From positions 32,417,449 to 32,481,448 of the forward strand of contig NC_079491.1 of NCBI RefSeq assembly GCF_020520425.1: 64,000 nt of DNA. Direction: 5' to 3'. How positions within the stretch are numbered: the stretch's first letter is position 1; each line of letters begins with the position of its first letter. Positions 9,647 through 21,700 of this stretch are shown piece by piece. Source of the stretch: Spinacia oleracea. Its lineage: Eukaryota; Streptophyta; Magnoliopsida; Caryophyllales; Amaranthaceae. The translations under genes were made by a program, and so were the position numbers. The notes below the pieces were generated by a model. That model searched no databases and was not told where the DNA came from. It worked only from the letters and a program-made list of their open reading frames with translations.

Positions 9647-12430
9647 TGTAACACCCCGACCTCTAATTCAATTATTTAATCATAATTAGCAGCGGAATTA
9701 ACCTAATTCGGTCGGGACATTACCCGCCGTAACTCCCTCTTGGGAATTACAAGGCAACTATCAATCATAAGCTATTAAACTCCAAAATTCACATAATCAT
9801 CCTTCTCAATTCCTTAATAAAAGTACGAAACTTAATCAAGAAGCTTTACTTAAACTTGTTACAACTTAACATTAACTTAGGTGAACTTGGTAATAGTGAA
9901 ATCCTCGCCACTACTCGTTTCCGTGGTCCCCAGCAGTACCTAAAACGGAAAACAAAACGGTGAGCCGAAGACTCAGTAACAAGTTACCCTAGCATCGTAA
10001 CATCATTTCAATTCATTTTACTTAATAAACAGGAAGAATAGAATATAGTAAAACATTTAATAAATCAATATTTCAGAAGCATCATTTCAAAAACATCATT
10101 TCAGGAACATTAATTTCAGGAACGTCATTTCATTAATCTTTTTCCTTTTAACAGTATTTATTCTGGTCGTCATGACTTTACAGGAAAACATGGTAGGACG
10201 TCTCCTACGAACAGGGGAAGCCAGTGTTTAATAACAGGGGGAGTCAATGCTCCATAACAGGGGAAGCCAGTGCTTCATTTCAGGGGGAACCTTGGTTCCA
10301 TATCAGGGGAAGCCAGTGCTTCTTATCAGGGGGAACCTTGGTTCCATATCAGGGGAAGCCAGTGCTTCTTATCAGGGGGAACCTTGGTTCCATATCAGGG
10401 GAAACCAGTGCTTCTTATCAGGGGGAACCTTGGTTCCATATCAGGGGAAGCCAGTGCTTCTTATCAGGGGGAGCCTGGGCTCCATATCAGGGGAACTTGA
10501 CCAGTTCTTAAACTTTCATTTATCATGTTTACATTTCTTTAGTTGAACATTAATCAGGAAAATCTCAATCATTCAGGGTGGTTCAATAAACCATTAAATC
10601 TCGTTATTTCATAAAATCGTTTCTTTCAGGAATAATAATCCATTAAATCAATACTTTGCATAAAGCTGCATTATCGTAAAACAATTCAATCAAATCATAC
10701 TTGTAATCCCGCAATTCATAAAACATCATTATAAAACATAATCATTCATAACATCATTCATAAATACATTTCGAAGGGAATGCGGGTACTAGCAATAACC
10801 GTTACCTCAATTCCACGATTTGCTAAGCCTTTTCGTTGGTCCGTTCGTCCTGAGCTCCGAGTTCGATTTCTTTCAAAGTATCCAATTATTGAATTAGTTA
10901 TTAAAACGATAAACACTTTAAAACCAATATTTTATAAATAATGAATTCATAGATAGTAATTTTGAAGTAATGAATTTCATAAAAATATATTTTTATAAAT
11001 TATTGAAAATATTATTCAACAAGATTTCAATCAAAATTTCATAAATCGATTTACATAAATATTATTTAATTTCATAAATTAACGAAAAATATTATTTAAA
11101 TAAAATCGATACTATCATTTAAAATTTATACAATTAAAATAAATAATAATTGATTTTCATGAAATATTAACATGGGTGTTTAAATAAAAGAATAGAGCTT
11201 ACTTTGGGATATTGGGCCAAAACAAAGGGTTGGGCTCAATTTGAGGAATAAAAGAAACAAAGTTCCAATCACTGGAACTCGTTTCTTTTCGAAACTGAGG
11301 CTCGAAGGAACAGGGGAAGCAACGCAAAGGAAGGAGAGAGGAGAGGGGAAGGAGGAAGAAGGGACGGCGGTGGCTGAATCCTGGGCGGCACGGCGGCGCG
11401 AAGGTGCGCCGGTGATGGTGGTTGTTGGCTCACGGCGGCGGAACAACAGGGAAGGGGGAAGGGTGGTCGCGCGAAGCAGGGGAAAAACAGGGGAAGGGGG
11501 GGTATTTTCCGGGCTGTTCTGGGGGGCGGTAAGGGCGGGGCACCGGGGGTTTTTGGGCGACGGAGATCAGGGTGCAGGGTGGTGATGGTGGACGGTGGCT
11601 GGGAGTGGTGGTGGCTGCGGTACGGTGGTGCGGCAGGGGAGAAAGAGATGAGGGGCAGGGGAGGTTTAAGGGGTGGTTTCCGATGAGTTCTGGGCGGGGA
11701 CAGAGGTGGTTGAGTGGTGTGGGACGAAGGTGATAGTGGTGGTAGTTGGTGGTTGAGGTGGTGGCAGTTGCGGTTGTTGATGGTGTTTGTTGTGGTGGCT
11801 CGAATCAGAGGGAGCAAGAGAATGATTTTCAGTTTTTGGTTAACTGATTTTGTTGGAAAAATGGTGACAATTGTGGCTTGTTTATAGTGTGAAGTTGAGT
11901 GATCAATAAGCTGAAATTCTTGGGAAGCAAGGCATGCATTTGGACTGAATTGTGGGTGGAGAGGAATGAAGGAATTCCTTCATTCTTGTTCTTGTTTGTA
12001 TGCTGTTGTTTGAACGTGAATAGCAAGGAAAGAGAAGGAAATATGCCAATTTGTTCCTTAGGGGCATTTTGGTCATTTCACTTAGTTAGGCAAGATTTTC
12101 TGAAAATTTGATGCTATTTTAGGAAATTAATAATAATGTTTAATTAAAATCAAGCTTCCAAATAATCTTTTGTTACGAAAAATAAAATTTAGTTTTCGAA
12201 TAAAATAAAAACGTTTCGAAATTATTAAAAATCCGAAATAATTAAGATTTAAAAAGAGTCGTTGAGTTCGTAAATTTGAAATTAAAATCGTGTAATGATA
12301 TTAACATTTCGCGGGAAATAAAACTTCGTAATTAAAAATGAAGTTCGAAATTAGGATTTAAAACGATTTTAAGCTAAATAAAAATAATTAAGCCTAATTA
12401 ACCGAAGTTTTAAAAATTCGGGGTATTACA
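9647..12430 (-). repeat. 5' LTR of the gag-only element
   Basis: The promoter-bearing LTR in sense orientation, 2,784 bp, almost identical to 3491-6274. Differences include single substitutions (for example one in the first hairpin unit) and single-base indels. Its sense transcription would run away from the PheRS gene, whose start codon is 354 bp beyond this LTR. Confidence 0.95.
10212..10510 (-). repeat. 13 x 23-bp alternating hairpin array (5' LTR)
   Basis: Second copy of the array at 4056-4354, again exactly 13 units. It differs by a substitution in the first unit (GTGTTTA against GTGCTTA), and the alternation is preserved. Confidence 0.95.
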
Positions 12431-12435
12431 AGTTA

Positions 12436-12784
12436 TCTAGTTATTAATTATTCTTTAGTTATTAATTAATATTTTTTATTAGTATTTTTATATTTTATAA
12501 TTAATCAATTACTAATATTATTATTTATTATTTATTATTTTGCAAATAAGTGGAATGAGAAGAGATCAGAGCCTCCTACTTTAGGCGCCATCGAGTAGCA
12601 CAAATCACAAGATTCCGGCGCCGCGTCGAAGCAGCGCCCTTCTTACACAGCCGTCTCACCAACTATCTGACGGAAAACTGGTGGTTTTGATATTTTCCCT
12701 TATTACTTCTACGCAGTCAGTCATCCACTTCATACCCAGCAATCTACGAAATAGGAGAGGGAAAGTGAACGAGAAGGAGCCGCC
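12436..12784 (+). promoter_or_regulatory. PheRS beta promoter and 5' UTR region
   Basis: An AT-rich tract to about 12545 is followed by higher-GC, UTR-like sequence (12550-12784) leading to GCCGCCATGCC, a good plant start context. No unambiguous TATA box can be chosen in the AT-rich tract. The gene's original upstream DNA beyond 12436 has been pushed 8.9 kb away by the LTR element. Confidence 0.5.
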
Positions 12785-15700
12785 ATGCCTACTGTTAGCG
12801 TTGGTAGAGACCGCCTTTTCGACGCTCTAGGCAAAACCTATGGTAAACTTGCGAAACCTTCTTTTCGATACTTTCGATATTATTAATGTCCATTTTATTG
12901 CCACCAATTCCAACTCTGATTTTCTTCGGACTAAATTTCATTTTTCAGAAGATGAAGAATTCGAAGATTTGTGCTTTAGGTTTGGCATTGAGCTCGATGA
13001 TATAGTAAGTTGCAATTTTACTGTGTTTCTGTTGATTTTTGGCTGGGGGTTAATTTTCAATTGTTTAATTTCTTCTGTAAAATTGAATGATGGATTAGAC
13101 AACGGAGAGGGCAATAATTCGGAAAGAAAAGCATATAGAAGACGACGGACCAACTGAAGATGAAGAAGTTATCTACAAAATTGAAGTGCCTGCAAATAGG
13201 TATCCTAATCAAGTTGCTTAGTTGACATTCAGCTGTATTGCTGGCTTGAAATTTAAGGGTGACTTTAAACATACAATGTACTGTGTTAAGTATACATAGT
13301 GTTTTCTTTTAAGGTATGATTTGCTATGTCTGGAGGGTATTGCACAGGCCCTTCGTGTTTTCGAAGAGCGTGAAGATATTCCAACATATACGCTCTCTAA
13401 CGTTACTCATCAATCCATGTTGAAAATGCATGTGAAATCAAGTTTCCCAAAAAAGGACATGCTTGTGGAACCAGAGGTATAAGGCTATGAAGTCCTTTGT
13501 TTGATTTAGAGGTCCAATTGACATTGATTTATGCATATAATGAAGTGCTTTTATTTGGTTTCACATGTAGTTATCTATCCGGCCATTTGTTGTTTGTGCT
13601 GTTCTAAGAGGTGTTACTTTCGATGAAGCAAGATATAACAGCTTCATTGATCTTCAAGATAGGTTACATCAGAACATATGTCGGTAAGTTTCCTTGATTT
13701 TTATTCTCTGTAGGCCCTTTTCTGACACATTTCGATATACATAACATATGAGTGCTGGTATGGTAGACACTGCAGAAGAGACAATGATCAAACAATTTTT
13801 TTTTTGGAGAAAAGGGCTTTTTACATTTACTCATCACCAAACTCACTTCAATTTGAATAGCATGACTACTTAGTATCGACTACAATAGAATTAACAGAAG
13901 AGTTTAAACAAAGGGTTTTCAGTTTGACTTTCGTGGCCCTGCATAAAATATTTCGTCATTATTTGTAAATTTCGTACTTTATATCTATGAAGTCACAGTA
14001 TCATTTCATGTTTTCATCTAGATTGTTGTATGACATATTTAAGTGTGAAAGAAAATTTTTGAAAGAAGTTTTTATTGTAGCTCCTTACCCTTTGGTTCTT
14101 TTCTCTTTGACCCTTGGGTTAATAGTGCACACGGAATACTTTTTGTACTACTTCACTCAAGGTTTTCAGGATCGGGATCCTACCTTGGATCGATGTAGGT
14201 GGTAGGATCGAATCGGTAGAATCGGAGCGTAAGATCCTACTAAATAGTAAAAATAATGTATATTATTAAAATGCAATATAAAATCATGTATTCAAGTAAT
14301 CTTAATACTTAAAGATCGTTTTTTTCCCTTACATTAGCTTAATACTTGTGTAGATTCGAGTGCAATTAATAAGATGTCGCAAGTTTGTTGAAATTAAGAT
14401 TTGAGTTATGATCAACTTGAAATCTTAATTGATAAAATTATATGAATTTCCTTACTTTTTAGTAAATATGATACTTCCTTTTGTATAACTAATTTATTGA
14501 TAGAAAAGTATGATATTTCTAATTTTATCGAGGTAGTATCGTAAGATCCTACACACATTAAGATCCTACACACATTAAGATCCTACCCAAGATCCGGATC
14601 GGTGGCGTGTTTTTGGATCGTAGAGTCGTAGAATCGTAAGATCCGAATCAGGAGTTTAACAACCATGACTTCACCCACCTTTCACGTGGAATGCCCAGTT
14701 TTCACATTTATAAGATGGTAAAGAACTAGGACCTCCTTTCAAAATGATCTTTACGCTTTCCGTTTTAGTCCGTTCCCTAATGTTTCTTGACATTGTTTTT
14801 TATTCTGTTTGGACATGAAACTTTACTATCTTACCCCTCTTATCCCACAACATTTATCACGTTCCACTCAATTTCTTTTATTTTATTCATTTTTTCTTAC
14901 ATCCACCCACTTTTAAAAACTCCTTCACTTATTTTATCCATATTTTATTACATTCACCCACCTTTTTACACATTCTTTCTCCTTTATCTTAATATTTGTG
15001 CATATGATAACCGTAATGATATTTTGATACTTTCCACCTTTTAAGTTCCAGGTTTTTGTATTTACCACCTTATAAAATGTAGTTTCATATTTACCACCTT
15101 AATATATGAAATATTTTAACTTCACCACCTCTTAACGGTTTTCATCCAACTTCCGGTCGATTTGAACCCTATTTAACTAACTTCTTTAGTTGGAAACCTA
15201 ATGAAAGAGGAGAAAAATTAAAGAAGTTGGTTAAGTGGAGGCTCACATTGATGAAAAATCGGATGAAATTCGTTAAAAAGTGGTGAATATGAAACTTTTC
15301 ATTAAATTAAGGTGGTAAATATGAAATTACATTTTATAAGGTGGTAAACACAAAAACTTGAAACTTAAAAGGTGGTAAATATGAAAAAAATCTTACCGTA
15401 AAGAACATTATGAAAGGGAGGTAGTAGTTAATAAAGGTGGTAAAGAGGGTCTCAAAGTACTTGAATCCATCATGACTCTATCATTTGAAGGTTGAGTCTT
15501 TTACCACCTATCTCTGAAACAATAATGTCAATCTTGATTACTCATTTAAGTCTACGATACATATAAGCAAGGTTATCAAAATCGTGATTCTACTTTTATT
15601 CGGAAGGGACTCCTATAATCGAATCGTAGAATCGTAAGATTCTATGAATAAGTATAATCAAGATTTTATTCTCAAATTTCATTTAAAGTGCTTATATTAT

Positions 15701-18700
15701 AGGTGGAAAACTTAATAACTGAAATATCTTTAATAGCTAAATAAGCAATAACTAACATTTATCTATTAATAACTTTCTCAGCATGATCAAAATTGTAGAA
15801 TCGTGTAGAATTGTAAGTCGAATCGTAAGAACATATTGATTGTAGAATTGTAATATTCTACAGTTTGAATCATGATTTTAATAACCATGCATATAAGTAT
15901 ATAACATTGTTAATCAACAACCGAGTGTAAGACCGCAATGAGAAAGAGTTGCACATACAATTTGCATCTCGATTTATGCCCGTTTCGATCATTAATATTT
16001 ACTTATGAAAGCCAATCGTTTATCAGTGCTAGAGATCTAATACAAGCTTAATACAAGTACATTGTACAAAAGAAATTTAAGGGATGGAAAAGAATTGTGA
16101 CATTCAAATTTTGAACAATGGCATATTTTTATTTAGAAAGATATATGGGTTGGGTAGGTGTTAATGTGAGGTAGTTCTTTGATTATTGCAAAATAGCAAT
16201 TCTAAGAAGAATAAGAAAAAAAACATTTGAAATGCTTGACATCTTGACATGTGTGAATATGTTTATTTTAACTAATAGTGTGGTGACATCTTAGACATGT
16301 GTGAATATGACGTAAGAGACACCAAAGATTGTTGTTATCTTTGAAAACATGGAGAGTTTATATCTATATTCTTTATACAGCCGAAGAACCTTGGTAGCTA
16401 TCGGGACTCACGACTTAGACACTATTCAAGGCCCTTTCTCTTATGAGGTATAAGATAATATGTCTCATTAATGCTATATCACAGATGTAACTTTATTTAA
16501 TCAATTTTTTATACTAGTTTTTGTTTAACTTGTGTTCTAGTTTATTTTGGATCAATGTCTTATGGTAACAACAAAGTTATTCTATTCTCATGTTTTTTTT
16601 AATGTATGTCTGTAAGCAACATATTTTTTTTTTTTTTTTTGTGCTAAGGGTCTTTGCTTGGATTATCCATGTTACCGCCTAATGGTTGCTCAAACCTTTT
16701 CAGTTTGTCGTAGGTAGTTCAATGCATGCTTGGTAGATGGTGTAGATGGTGCTAGAAGACATGGTTGCTAAAAAATGGTCCGGTTAAATGGCAACAACAA
16801 CCAAAATTGAATCGACTGAGACATGAAAATAAAAATGACGTAGTAATTTATGTTGCAAGATAACCAACAATACCTAAATTTGACCCAATCTACTCAAATC
16901 AAATGATTCGTTACCTGATTATGACTTGAAATGAATTGAGAGTTTGAGACAACCTGAATCCAACCTTGAGTGATTCATTTTCCACCTCTACACCAACAAG
17001 TTACAAGTAAATCTCTCTTGCTTGCTCATGTGGTAGGCAAATGAGTGGTGTTTGTCCGTGGTCCTTTCTACTTTCCATTGCCTTATTTTGTTAGACCGGG
17101 GATCTTGTGTTTTGTGTGCTCCTAGTTGGATTTCTTTGATTGTGATCTTTATCTTATATATACAAGAATAAGAGGAACTACAACTTTTCCTTTGTAGAAA
17201 AGAGTGGGTTTTTGGGTATTGACTTCTTCAAATGTAATATATTGCCTTTTCTATTTTCCATTGCCTTATTCTATGACATTAGGAATCTTGGGTTTCCTAT
17301 GCTCCTAGTTGGATTTCTTTGGTTAATGTCATATATACAAGAACAAGAGGACCTTACATCTTTTCGTTTGTAGAAAGGAGTGGGTTTCCTGTATTGACTT
17401 CTGCAAATGTGATATGACTTGTCTTTAATTTTTGTGGATCCTTAATTTACTTTGTGAGGTGAAGGGGACCATAATGTTGCTCTGACATGGGATACTTTTA
17501 TTTGCCTTCTCTGTTCTAATAAGTGTTAAGAGAAGTACCCTAATTTAATGCCGTTCCTATGTTTTATGGGTTATCATATCTCTATCACTTGGAGTTATTA
17601 CTAGTTTGGATCTGCTCCCTTTCTTAAGAGCATGGAGTTATTATTACTCCATCCGTCCCTAAAAGATAGCCCCATATTCTTTATGGGGCAATCTTTTAGG
17701 GGTGGAGGGAGTAGTTTAGATCCCTTCTATTTTAAGAGCATGTGTCATACATAAATTTGAAGTGAGGTTTCAAGTCAGGAGAATGATTGTCATTCTTATT
17801 GAATAACAAAATTGTCATTTTAGGGTCTGAAATTTCCAACAATGGACAATTTTGTTCTTCCATAGGAATGCATTTTTCTTTGGCTACCTTTGAAAGATAT
17901 GATGACGAAGGAGAAAACAACTACGTGTTGCAAAATAAGAGATGTGGCATTGTGTCCAAAGAAGGTTAATTTAAACTTACAGCTATAGTATGGATAGTAA
18001 ATTATTATGAGAGGAGAAACCTACATTGAGGACAGAATATGGAGTAGGATGTCATTGTTGAAAGATTTTTTGTTTTGGGCAATGTTTTGAGCAAGGTTAG
18101 CAAGGGTTAAATTCGTGGATGGTTTGGAATGGTGTTTGACATGCAATGATGATGATGCTAATTCAGATAGATCCTCAATGTACGAATTGAATGTGCTATC
18201 TTTTGATCAAGATGTTTCATTCTTCTTTGGGAATAGGGTTAATGGAAAATATATTAACTCTAAGCTGATCTTCATTACTAATGCTTTGTCCCTTAACCTT
18301 CCTTGAGATGGTTGATCCATTGAAGGCCGAGGGCTTATGGGCCACTACTTAAAATATCTTTTTAAGTTTTTTTTTTTTAATACTTTTGGTATAAGTTAGT
18401 ATTTTGATCATTTCTCAAAAATGGAATTTTACAACCTAAGCTTGGCGGAAAGACAAGCATAACCAAACCAACGAGAAAAAAGCTAGGCTTTACAAGCCTA
18501 AATCAAACATTATGTCTCACAAACTATACAACTGAAACATTTACAAGTTTGAAAACCATTGCAAATTAGCAACAGTAATTTCCCTAGGTAAAACATGAGC
18601 CAATCTGCCCTTGATATACAACTGAATTTTCTTCACAACACATTGAATTACCATCACTTTGTGACTCCAAAGACCGTTCCTGCTTCTCCATACTGTGTAG

Positions 18701-21700
18701 ACAACAACAACTACTTCCGTTAGCCATACACTCTTCCTGAATTTGCTGCCCTTTCTTCTGTATCCGCCTGAAGGCTTCGGAAAGAGTTCTCCACTGACGA
18801 GCAATCCCCATCCAATCTTTTATCTTTTGCATGCACTGAGAGCTAAAATGACACTGGAAGAATAGATGTGCATGAGTGTTTGGCGTTTGGCCGCAAATGA
18901 TACATATATCATCCGCTATTACTCCAACCTTGGCCAATCTCTCTTTTGTTTTCATCCTTTTCCAAGCTGCCACCCAAGTGATAAACTCATGTCTTGGAAT
19001 GCTAAGTGTGTTCCACACACCCTTTGTCCAGTTTAACCTCACTCGTTCTTCTCTCTAGGAAGCACACGTCTTCCTAATTGAAAATTTTACCTAGCTAGCT
19101 AACTGTCCTTCAGTAACAATCATTGTCATTTGCTCTTTTATCTCACATATCTTGATAAGTTGCTAAAGAATAGATTGGTGGTGTTGGGGAAGACAATTTA
19201 AGGTGTTGCAGGGCATATGGGGCCACTACTTATAATATCTTGATAGAATCTATCTACTTGATCTTGTTTGGGGTAAAAGTAGTTCATAATTGTGCACTAG
19301 TGTAATGTTTCAGAGTATGAGAATAGTTTTATGGGCAAATATTATTTACTTACCCTAATTTAAATGAGGAAATTATCATCTGATACATGAACTAGTTAAT
19401 TCTATTAGAAGTAGTCAAATGCTGAACATGCTTGGCGTCGATGCTCATTCCATGCTTTCACTAGTCTCACCTTCCTTTCCCTTTAAACTTACCTTGTTAA
19501 AAATAGAGGAAGACGTGGAGGGACAAAAATGGTGAGTGTTTTCAAGTCCTCATTGTTAATTGTCAGCCAAACTAACATGTCGTTCTGACTTTTGTTGCTT
19601 TTCTTACAATAGGATTCATTTGGTTCGGACGGGGTAAAGGGAGTGAAATCAACAAAGGGAAAAGAGGGGAAAGGAAACTAAACCCTTTGATATAAAATAG
19701 CGTTTGGGTAACATTCATTTATTTTATGTCTCTTCCTCCTCTATCTTACTCGATCATATTTTCTTTGAAAATGAAAATATCGTTGCCTCCATTATATGTC
19801 TCTTCCTCCGCTGCCCCTCTCCCGTTTTTGCCGCCGCCTTCTCCCCTCATGTCGCCGCCCCTCCTCTCTCTTTATTCTCATATTGTTTCACCATATCCAT
19901 AAAGAGGCAAATTTGATGTTTTGAAGGTTAAATTCGATCCTAAAAACTCCAGATGTGGAGTTTTCCTGGTCGAATTTGACCATTTAAAGCCATAATCATA
20001 AATTCGAAAAGGTAGTTTTCATTCTAACTCTTATTTTCTTTATCGAAATTTTTGGGGTTGTGGGTGGTTGTTGATGAAATTTTGGGATGGTGGGTGAGTT
20101 TTCTGGGTGGGTGGTGAGGTAGATTTTCTCGACAATTGAGTTTTCTGGGTGGTGAGGGTAGCTTGTTTGGGTGGTTTCCGGTGATGTTGATTGATTATCT
20201 CTTGTTATTATGAAATCATGGATTTCCTGTGCCGTTCAATTGGTTACTTGGTTACTGCAATTTGATGTTCTAGGTTATCTTATTGTTTATTCGTGATGGA
20301 TTAAGAGAAACATGTAAATGGGTGTTTAATTTACTCATTCATATTCAACTTGCCATATTGTAGAACAATTTATTGGCTTTAAGTTTTCAAGTGTGGGTTG
20401 GTTGTGGGCAGTGTTTAAAAAAGCGCAAAGCGCACTAAAGCGATATGAGTCCTAGAGCTTAAGCGTAAAGCGCAAGCGCAAAGCGTGAGCATCATCGAAG
20501 TGAAGCGCACTTTTTAAGAATTCAAGGTTTCTTTACCATTATGGATATATATCTTACTAAAATAACAACAAAAACACATAAACATCAGATTTTCTTCCCT
20601 ATTGCTCCTTGTTTTAACAAAATAAAGCATATAACATAGTGTTTATCATGTAATATCCACTAGGAAACAAATATACTATGCTATTTTCAAAAAGATATGT
20701 CATCTTCTTCTTTTTTCTTTTCTTTTGGACTCTTGGCCCACTTTCTAATGTTAAGGATTAATACGATGTGGTCCAATAGACAATAAAAACATATAAAAAA
20801 AGCTTTTAACGTGATTTTTTTTTAAAATAGAAGAATTTCAATGAAGCTCAAAAAAGCGCGCTTCATACGCTTTTTGCGCTTCATGCGCTTAAGTGCGCTT
20901 CGGTGCGCTTTTTTACAAACGCTTCGCTCAGACCTAATTAAGCCCTTTGCCCTAGAGCTTCGAGCTTCAGAGCTTAAGCGAGCTTTAAGCGCGCTTTTTT
21001 AAACACTGGTTGTGGGTAGTTGCCGGTAGTTTTTCCGGCAGTGCTGAGGTGGCAGGTAGGGTGGTGGAGCCAGCTGTTGGTTGTTCCGGTAGTAGGTTCG
21101 GTTATTTTGCTGTGTTATAAAGTTGGGTCAAGCTTGTATATAATGGTGGTCAATGTTATTGGGAGGTGATGGGGGAAAGGGAATGGAAAAATCTAGGGTG
21201 GGGGGGGGGGGGGAATGAGTGTAGAGGGTTTTGGGGTTAACTCAAAAATGGTAAAGGGAATGATGAAATAGACCTAACAGACAACAACAAAGGGAATGAT
21301 ATCAGCCCATTCTCTTCCCCTTAGATTATTACCCCCAATCAAACGCCCCCTTAGTTTTATTTGATCTTGATTTATGTGTTTGTCTTGTATCTATCCATCA
21401 TGTATAAAAACCATATTATATTGTGAGGAGGAATATTTTGAGATCAAGCATAAATTTTTTGAATTTAATAAAAAGATAGGTGTAAATTCCACTTACAAAA
21501 AAAATTTTTAAGGGAAGAATGTAGCATATTTAGACTTATTTATTTTAATGAGTACTAATAATTATTGACTTCTTTTGATCTTGTCACAGGCTGCTTTGCC
21601 GTCCGAAATAAAATTTGTGCCTTTGAAGCAGGTATGGTTGAATTTGTTTTTTTACTAGTTCAGTTTGATCGTGTAATTAGATTGGACACTTTATTTATGC

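Larger units (their letters stand above)
3491..12430 (-). mobile_element. gag-only Ty3/gypsy (chromovirus-type) LTR retrotransposon
   Basis: This is a complete 8,940-bp element in minus orientation. It has two LTRs of 2,784 bp that begin TGTAATACCCCG and end GGGGTGTTACA on the sense strand. A perfect 5-bp target duplication AGTTA lies at 3486-3490 and 12431-12435. A primer binding site and a polypurine tract are present. The 3.4-kb interior encodes only gag. No protease, RT, RNase H, integrase or chromodomain is visible. The LTRs differ by a handful of substitutions and small indels, so insertion was recent. Gag and the short 3' leader (GAGGACGAAACTTTTTCTAA) are of Tekay/Del-like chromovirus style. 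It must rely on pol supplied by a related element. Confidence 0.92.
13684..16380 (+). other. PheRS intron 5 (2.7 kb), filled with MITEs
   Basis: Starts GTAAGT and ends TACAG. It contains two hAT-type MITEs of one family, a Stowaway-like element and an inverted-repeat element nested in it, each listed separately. Sequence between them shows nothing gene-like. Confidence 0.85.
16448..21589 (+). other. PheRS intron 6 (5.1 kb)
   Basis: Holds a diverged direct duplication, a 65-bp Stowaway remnant, a LINE 3' end and a TIR element with a nested hAT MITE (listed separately). The remaining sequence, including 17720-18340, has only short chance frames. Confidence 0.85.

Noticed and set aside
11269..11817. 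182-codon Pro/Ser-rich frame in the 5' LTR, sense orientation
   Set aside because: It lies in a GC-skewed, low-complexity part of the LTR without any recognisable domain. Kept only as a composition feature, not as a CDS.
17720..18306. Two 60-63 codon + strand frames in intron 6
   Set aside because: No family resemblance, no splice context, and intronic position in the PheRS gene.
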